From: Paenibacillus kobensis NBRC 15729
GTDB taxonomy: Bacteria > Bacillota > Bacilli > Paenibacillales > Paenibacillaceae
Reading direction: 5' to 3'
NCBI RefSeq assembly: GCF_004000825.1
Contig: NZ_BILZ01000026.1
Coordinates: 16,047 to 80,046, forward strand
DNA: 64,000 nucleotides
Part shown: positions 1 through 10,113 of the stretch, one piece after another
Position numbering within the stretch: the first letter of the stretch is position 1
How the letters are laid out: each line of letters begins with the position of its first letter
Position numbers and translations under genes: made by a program
The notes under the pieces: generated by a model
What the model saw: the letters and a program-made list of their open reading frames with translations, nothing else
Told to the model about the DNA's origin: nothing
Database searches by the model: none

Positions 1-116
1 TTTTGACCTTTATGACCACGAGCAGCCGTTTTGCCGTTACCGGAACCGATACCGCGACCGACACGCTTGCGCTCTTTACGGGAACCTTCCGCTGGTTGGA
101 GCTCATGCAGTTTCAT
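1..116 (-). CDS. rplO: 50S ribosomal protein L15, N-terminal part only
   Basis: The reverse strand reads [20 protein letters not shown] and onward, the conserved start of L15, which binds 23S rRNA late in large-subunit assembly. About 38 residues are inside the window; the rest lies beyond position 1. The ATG at 116 follows a GGAGG about 8 bases upstream. It continues the spc part of the operon after rpmD, the normal Bacillus order (rpmD-rplO-secY). Confidence 0.95.
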   Translation of the reverse strand, partial: MKLHELQPAEGSRKERKRVGRGIGSGNGKTAARGHKGQ

Positions 117-166
117 CGTTCGTAGCACCTCCTTAATTGGTTTGCCTATGTGAAACTTTCGGGAAG

Positions 167-346
167 TTAAACTTCTTCGACTTTAACGAGGTGGTTAACT
201 GCGTTAACCATACCGCGAATCGCCGGACTGTCGTTCAGGACAACCGATTGGTGAAGCTTGCGCAGACCGAACGATTCAACCGTAGCACGTTGCTTTTCGT
301 TGCGACCAATCAGACTGCGAACAAGCGTAATTTGCAATTTCGCCAT
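167..346 (-). CDS. rpmD: 50S ribosomal protein L30
   Basis: A 59-residue protein starting [11 protein letters not shown] and ending HLVKVEEV, the usual length for bacterial L30. The ATG at 346 has an AGGAGG 7 to 8 bases upstream. It sits between rpsE and rplO with short spacers, as in Bacillus, so it is co-transcribed in the S10-spc operon. L30 is a small globular protein on the solvent side of the 50S subunit. Confidence 0.95.
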   Translation of the reverse strand: MAKLQITLVRSLIGRNEKQRATVESFGLRKLHQSVVLNDSPAIRGMVNAVNHLVKVEEV

Positions 347-359
347 CGTGTTTTCCTCC

Positions 360-857
360 TTAACCCAGAAGCTCTTGTACGGTTTTACCGCGAAGCTTCG
401 CCACGTCCTCAGCGCGTTTCAGGCGGGAAAGGCCTTCAAGCGTCGCATTAACCATGTTCATGGAATTCGAGGAACCGAGCGACTTCGTCAGGATATCGCC
501 AACGCCAGCAAGTTCGAGAACTGCACGAACTGGGCCGCCTGCGATAACACCGGTACCTTGGGAAGCAGGCTTCAGAAGAACTTCGCCAGCACCGAAGTGA
601 CCGATGACTTGATGCGGGATCGTCGTTCCCACGAGTGGAACGTGAACCAGATTCTTCTTCGCGTCTTCAATACCTTTGCGAATTGCATCTGGAACTTCGG
701 CAGCTTTACCGATACCAGCGCCTACATAGCCTTTGCCGTCGCCGACAACAACCAGTGCGCTGAAGCTGAACCGACGTCCGCCTTTAACTACTTTGGATAC
801 ACGGTTGATGTGAACAACCTTCTCTGTCAGTTCTAACGTATTCGGATCTACACGCAA
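360..857 (-). CDS. rpsE: 30S ribosomal protein S5
   Basis: 165 residues. The N-terminal double-stranded-RNA-binding-like domain (residues about 10-75, with [19 protein letters not shown]) is followed by the C-terminal S5 domain ([19 protein letters not shown]). S5 helps decoding accuracy and is the spectinomycin-site protein. The start appears to be TTG at 857: it has AGGAGG 9 bases upstream, and the reading [10 protein letters not shown] matches the known N-terminus of Bacillus S5. It lies between rplR and rpmD in the operon. Confidence 0.96.
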   Translation of the reverse strand: MRVDPNTLELTEKVVHINRVSKVVKGGRRFSFSALVVVGDGKGYVGAGIGKAAEVPDAIRKGIEDAKKNLVHVPLVGTTIPHQVIGHFGAGEVLLKPASQGTGVIAGGPVRAVLELAGVGDILTKSLGSSNSMNMVNATLEGLSRLKRAEDVAKLRGKTVQELLG

Positions 858-887
858 GTCGTTTTACCTCCTTATTGAAAATTTATA

Positions 888-1253
888 TTAGAATTCGAGC
901 CCTGCTTCACGAGCTGCGTCAGCCAGTGCTTGAATTCGTCCATGGTACAGGTAGCCGCCGCGATCGAAAACGACTTCAGATACGCCTTTCGCTTTAGCGC
1001 GAGCTGCGATCAATTCGCCGACTTTCTTAGCTGCTTCAACGTTGCCGCCGTTGCCGACTTCCGTCAGTTCTTTGTCCATCGTGGATGCTGCAGCGATCGT
1101 TACGCCGTTGATGTCATCGATCAGCTGTGCATACATATGTTTAGAAGAACGGAATACGGACAGACGCGGACGCGCCGTCGTACCGCTGATTTTCTTACGT
1201 ACACGCAGATGACGTTTAACGCGAGCTTTGTTTTTATCGCCCTTCGTAATCAT
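888..1253 (-). CDS. rplR: 50S ribosomal protein L18
   Basis: 121 residues, with the basic start [19 protein letters not shown] and the conserved C-terminal motif [21 protein letters not shown]18 binds 5S rRNA together with L5 and L25 and places it in the central protuberance. It is in the normal operon position between rplF and rpsE, with a standard ATG and upstream AAGGAG. Confidence 0.97.
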   Translation of the reverse strand: MITKGDKNKARVKRHLRVRKKISGTTARPRLSVFRSSKHMYAQLIDDINGVTIAAASTMDKELTEVGNGGNVEAAKKVGELIAARAKAKGVSEVVFDRGGYLYHGRIQALADAAREAGLEF

Positions 1254-1316
1254 TCGGAATACACTCCTTTCCGTTTGCCTTATGAAGCTATCGGGATAAG
1301 CCGGGTATTAAGCGGC

Positions 1317-1859
1317 TTATTTTTTCTTACCTGCTTTACCCTCTTTGCGGAGGATACGTTCGCCTTCGTACTTGATACCTTTGCCTTTGTATGGCTCTGG
1401 CTCGCGTACTGCGCGGATCTTCGCTGCCGTTGCGCCGACAAGTTCTTTGTCGATGCCGCGAACGATGATTTTCGTCTGGGATGGCAGTTCGAACTCGATG
1501 CCATTGTCCGGAGCGATCTCAACCGGGTGGGAGTAACCTACGCTAAGAACGACTTTTTCGCCAGTCTTATTCGCACGGTAACCTACGCCGACAAGCTCAA
1601 GCGTTTTTGCAAAACCATCCGTTACGCCGCTTACCATGTTCGAAATGACGCTGCGCGTCGTTCCGTGCAGGGAGCGGTGCAATTTGTTATCAGAAGGACG
1701 TTCAACCACGATCTCGCTCTCTGCAACATTGATCTTCATGTCTTTGTGCAGTGCGCGGGACAGCGTGCCTTTAGGTCCTTTTACAGTAATGACGCTGTCG
1801 TTCAGGCTGATGCTAACACCAGCTGGAACAGCGATTGGTTTGCGACCAATACGGGACAT
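1317..1859 (-). CDS. rplF: 50S ribosomal protein L6
   Basis: 180 residues beginning [15 protein letters not shown], with the two repeated L6 folds and the C-terminal signature [15 protein letters not shown] that binds 23S rRNA near the sarcin-ricin loop and GTPase centre. ATG at 1859 preceded by GGAGGTGTAACG. It lies between rpsH and rplR in the spc operon. Confidence 0.97.
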   Translation of the reverse strand: MSRIGRKPIAVPAGVSISLNDSVITVKGPKGTLSRALHKDMKINVAESEIVVERPSDNKLHRSLHGTTRSVISNMVSGVTDGFAKTLELVGVGYRANKTGEKVVLSVGYSHPVEIAPDNGIEFELPSQTKIIVRGIDKELVGATAAKIRAVREPEPYKGKGIKYEGERILRKEGKAGKKK

Positions 1860-1888
1860 TCGTTACACCTCCAATCGTTGACGAGTTA

Positions 1889-2287
1889 TTACCAAACGTA
1901 GCAGACGACTTCGCCGCCGGCTTTCGATTGACGAGCTTCTTTATCGGTCATAATCCCTTTGGACGTGGAAATGATGGCGATACCGAGACCACCAAGTACA
2001 CGTGGGATTTCATTCGATTTCGTGTAAACACGAAGACCTGGTTTGCTAATGCGTTTCAGACCCGTGATTACGCGCTCGTTGTTCGATCCGTATTTCAGGA
2101 AAACACGGATGATCCCTTGCTTGTTATCTTCGATATATTCTGCATCGCGGATGAAGCCCTCGCGTTTCAAAATCTCAGCGATTTGCTTCTTCACTTTCGA
2201 AGCAGGCATTTCCACGGTCTCGTGACGAACGACATTCGCGTTGCGAATACGTGTCAGCATATCTGCGATCGGATCAGACATAACCAT
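1889..2287 (-). CDS. rpsH: 30S ribosomal protein S8
   Basis: 132 residues, [20 protein letters not shown] at the N-terminus and [14 protein letters not shown] near the C-terminus, the S8 signature. S8 binds helix 21 of 16S rRNA and is an early 30S assembly protein; in E. coli it also represses the spc operon. The ATG at 2287 (AAGGAGG, 9-base spacer) fits better than the in-frame ATG two codons later. Confidence 0.97.
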   Translation of the reverse strand: MVMSDPIADMLTRIRNANVVRHETVEMPASKVKKQIAEILKREGFIRDAEYIEDNKQGIIRVFLKYGSNNERVITGLKRISKPGLRVYTKSNEIPRVLGGLGIAIISTSKGIMTDKEARQSKAGGEVVCYVW

Positions 2288-2319
2288 TTATGTGAACCTC
2301 CTTCCCGAACTAAGACTGA

Positions 2320-2505
2320 TTACCAGCTTGCTTTTTTGACGCCAGGAATCTGGCCTTTGTATGCTAACTCACGGAAACAAATCCGGCAAATTTTAAACTT
2401 TTGCAATACGGAGTGCGGACGACCGCAGCGCTCGCAGCGCGTGTAAGCACGCACTTTGAACTTCGGGGTGCGCTGCTGTTTCACTTTCATCGAAGTTTTT
2501 GCCAC
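2320..2505 (-). CDS. rpsN: 30S ribosomal protein S14, type Z (zinc-binding)
   Basis: 61 residues with four cysteines as C24-x2-C27 and C40-x2-C43, which marks the short zinc form of S14. In Bacillus this form is backed up by a zinc-free paralogue elsewhere that is induced in zinc starvation; none is in this window. The start is GTG at 2505 after GGAGGTGTTTACCAA. The gene keeps its usual place between rplE and rpsH. Confidence 0.97.
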   Translation of the reverse strand: MAKTSMKVKQQRTPKFKVRAYTRCERCGRPHSVLQKFKICRICFRELAYKGQIPGVKKASW

Positions 2506-2526
2506 TTGGTAAACACCTCCCGTGGA

Positions 2527-3069
2527 TTACTTCGTGAACGGCATGCCCAGTTGGGTGAGCAGCTCACGAGATTCTTCGTCCGTTTTGGCCGTCGTAACGA
2601 TAACGATGTCCATACCGCGAACTTTATCAACTTTATCGTACTCGATCTCCGGGAAGATCACTTGTTCTTTCAGGCCCAGCGTGTAGTTACCGCGTCCGTC
2701 GAATGCTTTCGACGAAACACCGCGGAAGTCACGAACACGCGGAAGCGTGATGTTGAACAGCTTGTCGAGGAAGTAATACATACGCTCGCCGCGCAGCGTT
2801 ACTTTCGCACCGATTGGCATGTTCTCACGAAGCTTGAAGCCTGCGATAGACTTCTTAGCGCGCGTGATTACTGGCTTTTGACCAGCGATCAGTTGAAGCT
2901 CTGCAACTGCAGTGTCCAGAACTTTCGAGTTAGCAACCGCTTCGCCGACACCCATGTTGATGACGACTTTCTCGATTTTCGGCACTTGCATTACCGTCGT
3001 ATAGTTAAACTTCTGCATCAGAGCAGGCGTAATTTCGTTCAGGTAACGATCTTTCATTCTTGCAGCCAT
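2527..3069 (-). CDS. rplE: 50S ribosomal protein L5
   Basis: 180 residues, with [14 protein letters not shown] (about residues 31-44) and [16 protein letters not shown] near the C-terminus, both typical of L5. L5 binds 5S rRNA and contacts the P-site tRNA. The ATG at 3069 has an AGGAGG 11 bases upstream; an in-frame ATG four codons on is a possible alternative start. Confidence 0.97.
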   Translation of the reverse strand: MAARMKDRYLNEITPALMQKFNYTTVMQVPKIEKVVINMGVGEAVANSKVLDTAVAELQLIAGQKPVITRAKKSIAGFKLRENMPIGAKVTLRGERMYYFLDKLFNITLPRVRDFRGVSSKAFDGRGNYTLGLKEQVIFPEIEYDKVDKVRGMDIVIVTTAKTDEESRELLTQLGMPFTK

Positions 3070-3102
3070 GATTCAGTGGACCTCCTTTCCGTCTTGGATC
3101 AA

Positions 3103-3456
3103 TTAGTCGATCTCAACGCCGGACCGTTTTGCAATCCGGACTTTTTTGCCGTTGTCGAGCACTTTGTAACCGATACGCGTCACTTTACCGCTCTTCGGAT
3201 CAACGTGCATAACGTTCGATACGTGAATCGGAGCTTCTTGCTCGATGATGCCGCCTTGCGGATTCGCTTGGGACGGACGAGCGTGCTTCTTCACGATGTT
3301 TACGCCTTCGATCAGTACGCGGTTTTCACGAGGATAAGCTGCGATTACGCGGCCTTTTTTACCTTTGTCTTTACCGCTGATGACGATGACGTTATCGTCT
3401 TTTTTCACATGAAGCTTGTTGTTATGCGATTCAAGAACTTTTTTGAGACGTGGCAT
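3103..3456 (-). CDS. rplX: 50S ribosomal protein L24
   Basis: 117 residues from the ATG at 3456 ([13 protein letters not shown]), chosen because AGGAGGTGTACTC lies just in front; an upstream in-frame start would place this ribosome site inside the gene. The KOW motif ([13 protein letters not shown]) follows at about residues 25-37. L24 starts 50S assembly. The N-terminus is about 15 residues longer than the Bacillus subtilis protein, a form I associate with Paenibacillus. Confidence 0.95.
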   Translation of the reverse strand: MPRLKKVLESHNNKLHVKKDDNVIVISGKDKGKKGRVIAAYPRENRVLIEGVNIVKKHARPSQANPQGGIIEQEAPIHVSNVMHVDPKSGKVTRIGYKVLDNGKKVRIAKRSGVEID

Positions 3457-3523
3457 GAGTACACCTCCTGCATGCTTGATCACTTACTTATATTTCACCC
3501 TGGCGCATCGCGCTGTGAGGGTA

Positions 3524-3892
3524 TTAGATAACTTCTGGTGCGAGCGAGACGATTTTCATGAAGTCTTTGTCGCGAAGTTCGCGAGCAACAGGTCCGAAGA
3601 TACGCGTGCCACGTGGGCTCTTGTCTTCCTTCACGATTACCGCTGCGTTCTCGTCGAATGCGATGTAAGAACCGTCTTTACGACGAACCGAACGTTTCGT
3701 ACGAACGATAACGGCTTTAACTACGTCGCCTTTTTTGACAACGCCGCCTGGTGTTGCTTGTTTGACGGAGCAGATGATCAGATCGCCAATGTGTCCAACG
3801 CGACGTCCCGTGCCGCCAAGCACGCGAATGCACATCAGTTCTTTAGCGCCGGAGTTGTCAGCGACAGCCAAACGCGTAAATGGTTGAATCAT
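3524..3892 (-). CDS. rplN: 50S ribosomal protein L14
   Basis: 122 residues, the exact family length, starting [19 protein letters not shown] and ending [13 protein letters not shown]14 forms an intersubunit bridge and is the binding site of the silencing factor RsfS. AAAGGAGG lies 8 bases before the ATG. It is between rpsQ and rplX. Confidence 0.98.
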   Translation of the reverse strand: MIQPFTRLAVADNSGAKELMCIRVLGGTGRRVGHIGDLIICSVKQATPGGVVKKGDVVKAVIVRTKRSVRRKDGSYIAFDENAAVIVKEDKSPRGTRIFGPVARELRDKDFMKIVSLAPEVI

Positions 3893-3941
3893 TTGTACGT
3901 CCTCCTTTCGGAAAAATGCTCTTTACACTATAGACCGTATC

Positions 3942-4205
3942 TTAGAGGACAATCGCTTCTTCAACGATTTCTACGAGTCTGAAGCGTTTGTCTTTGGAAA
4001 GCGGACGAGTCTCCATGATTTTCACGACGTCGCCGATTTTCGCCTGGTTGTTCTCGTCATGCGCTTTGAATTTCTTCGTGTACTTAATGCGTTTATGGTA
4101 CAGATCGTGTTTTTTGTACGTTTCGACAGCAACTACGATCGTTTTGTCCATTTTGTCGCTAACTACTTTGCCGATTTGAACTTTGCGGGCATTGCGTTCG
4201 CTCAT
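3942..4205 (-). CDS. rpsQ: 30S ribosomal protein S17
   Basis: 87 residues, OB-fold protein with the signature [21 protein letters not shown]17 is a primary 16S rRNA binder. The ATG at 4205 is preceded by AAGGAGGCAGAAC. It sits in the usual rpmC-rpsQ-rplN order. Confidence 0.97.
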   Translation of the reverse strand: MSERNARKVQIGKVVSDKMDKTIVVAVETYKKHDLYHKRIKYTKKFKAHDENNQAKIGDVVKIMETRPLSKDKRFRLVEIVEEAIVL

Positions 4206-4254
4206 GTTCTGCCTCCTTCCTTAAGCCATTGTCGGCTTATCCGCAGTGTGAATA

Positions 4255-4455
4255 TTAACCGCTGATTCCGAGTTCTCTTTCACGCAAAACGGTTTTGGCA
4301 CGAGCTATTTCCTTCCGCACATCACGAATGCGAGTCGGATTATCCAGTTGACCCGTTGCCAGTTGGAAACGAAGGTTGAACAGTTCTTCTTTGAAGCCTG
4401 CAACTTTTTGTTCAAGCTCAGCAGAGGTTAGGTTGCGAAATTCACTAGCTTTCAT
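4255..4455 (-). CDS. rpmC: 50S ribosomal protein L29
   Basis: 66 residues from the ATG at 4455 ([17 protein letters not shown]), two helices as in all L29 proteins. This start overlaps the end of rplP by 11 bases, so translation is probably coupled. An in-frame start four codons upstream is possible, but the family begins at this methionine. L29 sits at the exit tunnel and helps dock SRP and trigger factor. Confidence 0.95.
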   Translation of the reverse strand: MKASEFRNLTSAELEQKVAGFKEELFNLRFQLATGQLDNPTRIRDVRKEIARAKTVLRERELGISG

Positions 4456-4879
4456 TTGCTTCACCACCCACTTCTTCGCGTTTCACGAACTTCGTTTTAA
4501 CTGGGAGTTTGTGAGCAGCGAGGCGCATTGCTTCACGTGCGATTTCTTCCGGAACGCCGGCAAGTTCGAACATGATTTTACCTGGTTTGACAACCGCTAC
4601 CCATTTCTCTACGTTACCTTTACCGCTACCCATCCGTACTTCGAGCGGCTTTTGCGTGATTGGCTTATGTGGGAAGATCTTGATCCACACTTTACCACCC
4701 CGTTTGATGTAACGGGTCATCGCAATACGAGCAGCCTCGATTTGACGGTTAGTAATCCATGAAGGTTCAAGAGCTTGAAGGCCGTATTCGCCGAAAGCGA
4801 CTTCCGTTCCGCCTTTTGCTTTGCCTCTCATGTTACCGCGTTGTTGCTTACGGTGTTTGACGCGTTTTGGTACCAACAT
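4445..4879 (-). CDS. rplP: 50S ribosomal protein L16
   Basis: 144 residues beginning [15 protein letters not shown], the conserved L16 start, with [17 protein letters not shown] in the middle. L16 organises the A-site tRNA entry and binds 5S rRNA late in assembly. Its ATG is two bases after the rpsC stop, with GGAGGCAAC inside the end of rpsC, so the pair is coupled. Confidence 0.98.
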   Translation of the reverse strand: MLVPKRVKHRKQQRGNMRGKAKGGTEVAFGEYGLQALEPSWITNRQIEAARIAMTRYIKRGGKVWIKIFPHKPITQKPLEVRMGSGKGNVEKWVAVVKPGKIMFELAGVPEEIAREAMRLAAHKLPVKTKFVKREEVGGEANES

Positions 4880-4881
4880 GT

Positions 4882-5547
4882 TTAGTTGCCTCCTTCCGTA
4901 GCAGCTTTCTTCTTAGCAGTTGGAAGGACTTCACCGCGATAGATCCACACTTTTACGCCGATGCGGCCGTAAGTCGTGTGTGCTTCAGCTGTGCCGTAGT
5001 CGATGTCTGCGCGCAGCGTATGAAGCGGAACCGTACCTTCGCTGTAACCTTCCGTACGTGCGATCTCAGCGCCGCCAAGGCGACCGCTAACCGACGTTTT
5101 GATACCTTTAGCGCCCGAACGCATCGTGCGTTGGATCGCTTGTTTCAGTGCACGGCGGAACGAAGTCCGGCGCTCAAGCTGTTGTGCGATGCTTTCCGCT
5201 ACGAGGATAGCGTCGAGATCAGCTTGTTTGATTTCCGTGATGTTAATATGCACTTTTTTGCCGTTCGTGATTTTAGCGAGTTGGTTGCGGAGGTTTTCAA
5301 CTTCCGAACCGCCTTTGCCGATAACCATGCCTGGTTTCGCCGTGTTGATCGTTACGTTGACGCGGTTAGCGGCACGCTCGATCTCAATGCGGGAAACGGC
5401 TGCGTCTTTCAGCTTGTTCTTCAGGTATTCACGAATTTTAACGTCTTCGATAAGAAGATCGCCGAAATCTTTACCTGCAAACCACTTGGATTCCCAGTCA
5501 CGAATGATCCCGATACGGAGACCGACTGGATTTACCTTTTGACCCAC
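4882..5547 (-). CDS. rpsC: 30S ribosomal protein S3
   Basis: 221 residues. The N-terminal KH type 2 domain carries [14 protein letters not shown] (about residues 97-110) and the C-terminal S3 domain carries [14 protein letters not shown]3 lines the mRNA entry channel. The start is GTG at 5547 ([13 protein letters not shown]) with AAGGAGGG upstream. Its order rplV-rpsC-rplP is standard. Confidence 0.98.
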   Translation of the reverse strand: MGQKVNPVGLRIGIIRDWESKWFAGKDFGDLLIEDVKIREYLKNKLKDAAVSRIEIERAANRVNVTINTAKPGMVIGKGGSEVENLRNQLAKITNGKKVHINITEIKQADLDAILVAESIAQQLERRTSFRRALKQAIQRTMRSGAKGIKTSVSGRLGGAEIARTEGYSEGTVPLHTLRADIDYGTAEAHTTYGRIGVKVWIYRGEVLPTAKKKAATEGGN

Positions 5548-5560
5548 ACGTTTTCCCTCC

Positions 5561-5896
5561 TTATTTCTCAGATACGATCAAAGTGATATGGCTCGTACGT
5601 TTGTTGATACGGCTTGCGCGACCCATTGCGCGCGGACGGAACCGCTTCAACGTAGGACCTTGGTTCACGTATACTTGCTCGATTACCAGCTTGTTAACGT
5701 CCAACTGGTAGTTATGCTCCGCATTTGCGATAGCGGAGTTCAGAAGCTTCTCCACGATTGGGGAAGCGGACTTTGGCGTGTGACGCAAAATCGCGATCGC
5801 CTCACCAACCTTCTTGCCGCGAATCAAATCAACGACCAGTTGGGCTTTACGAGGTGCGATACGAACGAAATTAGCTTGCGCTTTCGCTTGTGCCAT
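5561..5896 (-). CDS. rplV: 50S ribosomal protein L22
   Basis: 111 residues; the core [20 protein letters not shown] and the C-terminal hairpin with [20 protein letters not shown] that lines the exit tunnel beside the macrolide site. The hairpin residues look intact, with no insertion of the kind seen in erythromycin-resistant mutants. ATG at 5896 with GGAGGTTCATCC in front. Confidence 0.98.
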   Translation of the reverse strand: MAQAKAQANFVRIAPRKAQLVVDLIRGKKVGEAIAILRHTPKSASPIVEKLLNSAIANAEHNYQLDVNKLVIEQVYVNQGPTLKRFRPRAMGRASRINKRTSHITLIVSEK

Positions 5897-5935
5897 GGAT
5901 GAACCTCCTCTCGTAACATAGAGTCACACCGTTAA

Positions 5936-6217
5936 TTAACGGCGACCCGTTTTCTTATCGTCACCGTCGTGGCCTTTGTACGTACGCGTTGGAGCGAACT
6001 CGCCGAACTTGTGTCCGACCATGTCCTCCGTTACGTATACTGGCACGTGTTTGCGACCGTCATATACAGCCAGCGTGTGGCCGATGAATTGCGGGAAAAT
6101 AGTCGAGCGACGGGACCACGTCTTGATCACGACTTTCTTGTTCGCTGCGTTCAGCTCTTCAACTTTCTTGAGCAGGTAACCGTCGATGAACGGACCTTTC
6201 TTCAAACTGCGACCCAT
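5936..6217 (-). CDS. rpsS: 30S ribosomal protein S19
   Basis: 93 residues from the ATG at 6217 ([16 protein letters not shown]), chosen because GGGAGGATCATCC precedes it; an upstream in-frame start would add six residues not seen in the family. The signature [17 protein letters not shown] segment and [12 protein letters not shown] are present. S19 forms bridges in the 30S head. Confidence 0.97.
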   Translation of the reverse strand: MGRSLKKGPFIDGYLLKKVEELNAANKKVVIKTWSRRSTIFPQFIGHTLAVYDGRKHVPVYVTEDMVGHKFGEFAPTRTYKGHDGDDKKTGRR

Positions 6218-6285
6218 GGATGATCCTCCCTTCACTTAACGTGCGCGTGACGGTTACCCGTCACGCAGATCTTATCAAGCACTCA

Positions 6286-7116
6286 TTACTTCGTACGACG
6301 ACGAATAATGTATTGGCTCGATGCTTTCTTTTTCTTGCGGGTTTTGAAGCCCAGCGTTGGTTTGCCCCAAGGGGACATTGGCGATTTGCGACCGATTGGA
6401 GCGCGACCTTCGCCACCACCGTGCGGGTGATCGTTCGGGTTCATGACGACGCCGCGAACTTCTGGACGCTTGCCGAGCCAACGGGAACGGCCAGCTTTAC
6501 CAATTTTCACGAGCTCATGATCTTCGTTGCCTACGGTACCAACCGTAGCACGGCACTTCTTGAGAATACGGCGCGTTTCGCCGGACGTCAGACGAATAAC
6601 AGCGTACTCGTCTTCTTTACCGAGCAATTGAGCTTCCGTACCTGCTGCACGCACGAGCTGACCGCCTTTACCAGGCTTCATCTCGATGTTGTGGATAATG
6701 GTACCGACCGGAATGTTCTCAAGCGGCAACGAGTTACCGATTTTGATATCCGCTTCTGGACCGGACATGATTTGGTCGCCAACTTTCAGACCTTTAGGCG
6801 CGATGATGTAGCGTTTCTCGCCGTCTGCATAGTTGATCAGTGCGATGTTCGACGTACGGTTTGGATCGTACTCGATCGTCGCTACGCGGCCAACGATACC
6901 ATCCTTAGTACGTTTGAAGTCGATGATACGGTATTTACGTTTGTGTCCGCCGCCGTGGTGACGAACCGTAATTTTACCTTGGTTGTTGCGGCCTGCTTTC
7001 TTCGAAAGCGGAGCAAGCAACGATTTCTCCGGCACGTTAGTCGTGATCTCTTCGAACGTCGAGACAGACATAGCGCGACGAGCCGGGGATGTCGGTTTAT
7101 ACTTCTTAACTGGCAC
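6286..7116 (-). CDS. rplB: 50S ribosomal protein L2
   Basis: 276 residues, the family length. It has the RNA-binding OB and SH3-like domains and the C-terminal loop [20 protein letters not shown], whose histidine lies near the peptidyl transferase centre. The start is GTG at 7116 with AGGAGGGAAACCAA in front. The next gene is rpsS. Confidence 0.98.
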   Translation of the reverse strand: MPVKKYKPTSPARRAMSVSTFEEITTNVPEKSLLAPLSKKAGRNNQGKITVRHHGGGHKRKYRIIDFKRTKDGIVGRVATIEYDPNRTSNIALINYADGEKRYIIAPKGLKVGDQIMSGPEADIKIGNSLPLENIPVGTIIHNIEMKPGKGGQLVRAAGTEAQLLGKEDEYAVIRLTSGETRRILKKCRATVGTVGNEDHELVKIGKAGRSRWLGKRPEVRGVVMNPNDHPHGGGEGRAPIGRKSPMSPWGKPTLGFKTRKKKKASSQYIIRRRTK

Positions 7117-7140
7117 TTGGTTTCCCTCCTATCTTCAAGT

Positions 7141-7434
7141 TTATACAGAAGCCTCGAAGAACTCGAGTTCTTTGCTTTCGGCGCTCAGTTGAACGATCGC
7201 CTTTTTCCACTCAGACGTATATCCGTTATGACGGCCATAACGCTTCGGTTTAGCCGGTACGCGCATCGTGTTCACGCTGTCGACCTTCACTTTGAAGATT
7301 TGCTCGACTGCGCTTTTGATTTCCGTTTTATTAGCACGGATGTCAACTTCAAAGACATAACGCTTGTTAGCCATGAAGTCGCTGGTGCGTTCCGTAATAA
7401 CCGGGCGCTTGATAATATCGCGTGGGTTCTTCAT
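7141..7434 (-). CDS. rplW: 50S ribosomal protein L23
   Basis: 97 residues with [23 protein letters not shown], the L23 core, and a variable loop. L23 is the main docking site for trigger factor and SRP at the exit tunnel. The ATG shares one base with the rplD stop (TAATG), so translation of rplD and rplW is coupled. Confidence 0.97.
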   Translation of the reverse strand: MKNPRDIIKRPVITERTSDFMANKRYVFEVDIRANKTEIKSAVEQIFKVKVDSVNTMRVPAKPKRYGRHNGYTSEWKKAIVQLSAESKELEFFEASV

Positions 7435-8057
7435 TACGCAAGCACCTCCTGAACTTTCTCTACGGCTTCTTTCGTGATGATCAGTTTGTCGTATTGCAGT
7501 ACGTCAAGCACGTTAATGCCTTCAGCTGCAACGAACTTCACACCTGGAATGTTACGCGCCGACAACGCTACGTTGTCTTCGTAGTTAGCCGTAACTACGA
7601 GCGCTTTGCGAGCCACCTTCAAGTTGTTCAGGATAGCTGCGAATTCCTTCGTTTTCGGCGTTGCCAACGTCAGTTGATCCAGAACAACGATCTCGTTGCC
7701 GATCACTTTCGTGGACAGAGCCGATCTGATCGCCAGACGGCGAACTTTTCTTGGAAGCTTGAATGCGTAGCTGCGTGGAGTCGGTCCGAATACCGTACCA
7801 CCGCCAACCCATTGTGGAGCGCGGATCGAACCTTGACGAGCGCGACCAGTGCCTTTTTGTTTCCAAGGTTTGCGGCCGCCGCCGCGAACTTCCGAACGTC
7901 CTTTAGTCTTATGCGTACCACGGCGCTCTGCAGCTTGTTGCAGAAGCACTGCGCTGTGCAGTACGTGCGAGTTCGGCTGGATGCCGAATACGCTGTCCGC
8001 GAGCTCAACTTCGCCTACTTGCGAGCCGCTCACGTTGTAAAGAGCTACTTTAGGCAT
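7434..8057 (-). CDS. rplD: 50S ribosomal protein L4
   Basis: 207 residues, with the extended internal loop ([20 protein letters not shown], about residues 48-67) that reaches the exit tunnel. In E. coli L4 represses the S10 operon; whether it does so here is not known. ATG at 8057 with AAAGGAGGAACTAGCT in front. Confidence 0.98.
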   Translation of the reverse strand: MPKVALYNVSGSQVGEVELADSVFGIQPNSHVLHSAVLLQQAAERRGTHKTKGRSEVRGGGRKPWKQKGTGRARQGSIRAPQWVGGGTVFGPTPRSYAFKLPRKVRRLAIRSALSTKVIGNEIVVLDQLTLATPKTKEFAAILNNLKVARKALVVTANYEDNVALSARNIPGVKFVAAEGINVLDVLQYDKLIITKEAVEKVQEVLA

Positions 8058-8085
8058 AGCTAGTTCCTCCTTTCTTTAGAAACGA

Positions 8086-8709
8086 TTATTTCTTCACCGT
8101 CAATTTGACTTTAACGAGTGCATTCTTAGGACCTGGGATCGAACCTTTAACCAAGATTACGTTGCGCTCTGCATCAACGCGTACAACTTCGAGGTTTTGG
8201 ATCGTAACCGTCTCAGAACCCATATGGCCTGGAAGGTGTTTACCTTTTGGTACGCGGTTCGCTTGGATGGAACCCATCGAACCTGGACCACGGTGGTAAC
8301 GCGAGCCGTGAGACATAGGACCCGTGCTTTGTCCCCAACGTTTAATCGTACCTTGGAAACCTTTACCCTTCGAAATACCCGTTACGTCAACAAATTCGCC
8401 TTCCGTGAACAGGTCAGCCTTAACGACTTGGCCAACTTCATATTCGCCGAGGTTGATACCGCGAATTTCACGAATGTAGCGCTTAGGAGCCGTATTGGCT
8501 TTTTTCGCGTGGCCGATTGCCGGCTTCGTTGCGTTCTTTTCTTTCTTATCCGAGAAACCAAGTTGAACAGCTTCGTAGCCGTCGTTTTCTTGGTCTTTCT
8601 TTTGCAGGACGACGTTCGGGCCAGCTTCGATTACCGTTACAGGAATTACGTTGCCTTCAGCCGTAAACACTTGCGTCATGCCGAGTTTTTTACCTAAGAT
8701 ACCCTTCAT
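8086..8709 (-). CDS. rplC: 50S ribosomal protein L3
   Basis: 207 residues starting [15 protein letters not shown], with the central arm [20 protein letters not shown] that reaches the peptidyl transferase centre. L3 is one of the two 50S assembly initiators. It is second in the operon after rpsJ. Confidence 0.98.
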   Translation of the reverse strand: MKGILGKKLGMTQVFTAEGNVIPVTVIEAGPNVVLQKKDQENDGYEAVQLGFSDKKEKNATKPAIGHAKKANTAPKRYIREIRGINLGEYEVGQVVKADLFTEGEFVDVTGISKGKGFQGTIKRWGQSTGPMSHGSRYHRGPGSMGSIQANRVPKGKHLPGHMGSETVTIQNLEVVRVDAERNVILVKGSIPGPKNALVKVKLTVKK

Positions 8710-8749
8710 GTTGACACCTCTTTTCCTTTGTTACTCTATCGTTTGGGTC

Positions 8750-9190
<441 letters not shown>

Positions 9191-9194
9191 CAAT

Positions 9195-9223
9195 ATTATA
9201 TCGAAACATTCGGGCGAATGCAA
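9195..9223 (-). promoter_or_regulatory. Sigma-A promoter of the S10 operon
   Basis: TTGCAT, a 17-base spacer and a perfect TATAAT on the minus strand, about 137 bases before rpsJ. It should drive rpsJ through rplO and beyond. Confidence 0.85.
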
Positions 9224-9249
9224 CAGAAAGTTATTCATTACGTCATTTC

Positions 9250-9302
9250 CATTTAATTAAAAATGTCGTCGTTTAACCAGCGTACAATTAAACAACGACA
9301 TT
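9250..9302 (-). terminator. Terminator of the ABC importer operon
   Basis: A 15-bp stem (AATGTCGT...ACGACATT with one wobble pair) at 9262-9302, then TTTTAATT on the minus strand. It separates the ABC importer operon from the S10 promoter just downstream. Confidence 0.8.
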
Positions 9303-9318
9303 CATAAATTAATTCGGA

Positions 9319-10113
9319 TTATCCAAGCACGACACGGTCGTCTGCCAGCTTGCGGCCGCTGATCCGTTCGAACTCGCCAAGCAGCTTCTCAACCGTCAGC
9401 TCTTTCTTTTGCTTTGCATCTACATCTAATATAATGCGTCCTTTGTCCATCATAATAAGACGATTGCCAAGCTTGATCGCTTGCTCCATGTTGTGCGTCA
9501 CCATGAGCGTCGTCAGATTCATCTCGCGGACAAGTGTTTCGGTCAATTGCGTAATCAGTTCAGCCCTTGCCGGGTCGAGTGCAGCGGTATGTTCGTCGAG
9601 CAGCAAAATTTGCGGCTTTGTGAATGTCGCCATAAGCAGGCTGAGCGCCTGGCGTTCGCCGCCGGACAACATTCCGACCTTAGCGCGCAGCCGGTTCTCT
9701 AAGCCAATGCCGAGCTTGCGCAGCTGCTGCTTGAACAACTCTTTTCTTGCCCGGGTAACGCCGAATTGAAACATCCGGGATTGACCGCGCTTATAGGCCA
9801 TCGCCATATTTTCCTCAATGGACATATTCGGCGCTGTGCCTGCCATCGGATCTTGGAACACGCGGCCGATCCACTTGGCACGGCGATGCTCGGAGAGCTG
9901 TGTAATTGTGCCTCCGTCGATGCTGACTTCTCCCGTATCGGGCTTCATAACGCCGGATATAATATTCATTAGCGTAGACTTACCGGCACCGTTGCTGCCG
10001 ATTACCGTGACGAAATCGCCCGGATTCAGCTTCAGATCAATGCCGATCAACGCGATTTTCTCATCTACCGTACCAGGGTTAAACAGCTTGGATACTTTCG
10101 AAATTTCAATCAT
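9319..10113 (-). CDS. ABC importer, ATP-binding protein (TrpXYZ-like)
   Basis: 264 residues. Walker A GSNGAGKST (about residues 38-46), signature LSGGERQALSL, Walker B ILLLDEHTAALDP. The unusual 'DEHTAALDP' form is one I associate with ATPases that partner PF02653-type permeases and PF04392-type binding proteins, the family that includes the streptococcal tryptophan importer. The start at 10113 overlaps the permease stop by four bases (ATGA), so translation is coupled. An in-frame upstream start would run deep into the permease gene. The substrate cannot be read from sequence. Confidence 0.9.
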   Translation of the reverse strand: MIEISKVSKLFNPGTVDEKIALIGIDLKLNPGDFVTVIGSNGAGKSTLMNIISGVMKPDTGEVSIDGGTITQLSEHRRAKWIGRVFQDPMAGTAPNMSIEENMAMAYKRGQSRMFQFGVTRARKELFKQQLRKLGIGLENRLRAKVGMLSGGERQALSLLMATFTKPQILLLDEHTAALDPARAELITQLTETLVREMNLTTLMVTHNMEQAIKLGNRLIMMDKGRIILDVDAKQKKELTVEKLLGEFERISGRKLADDRVVLG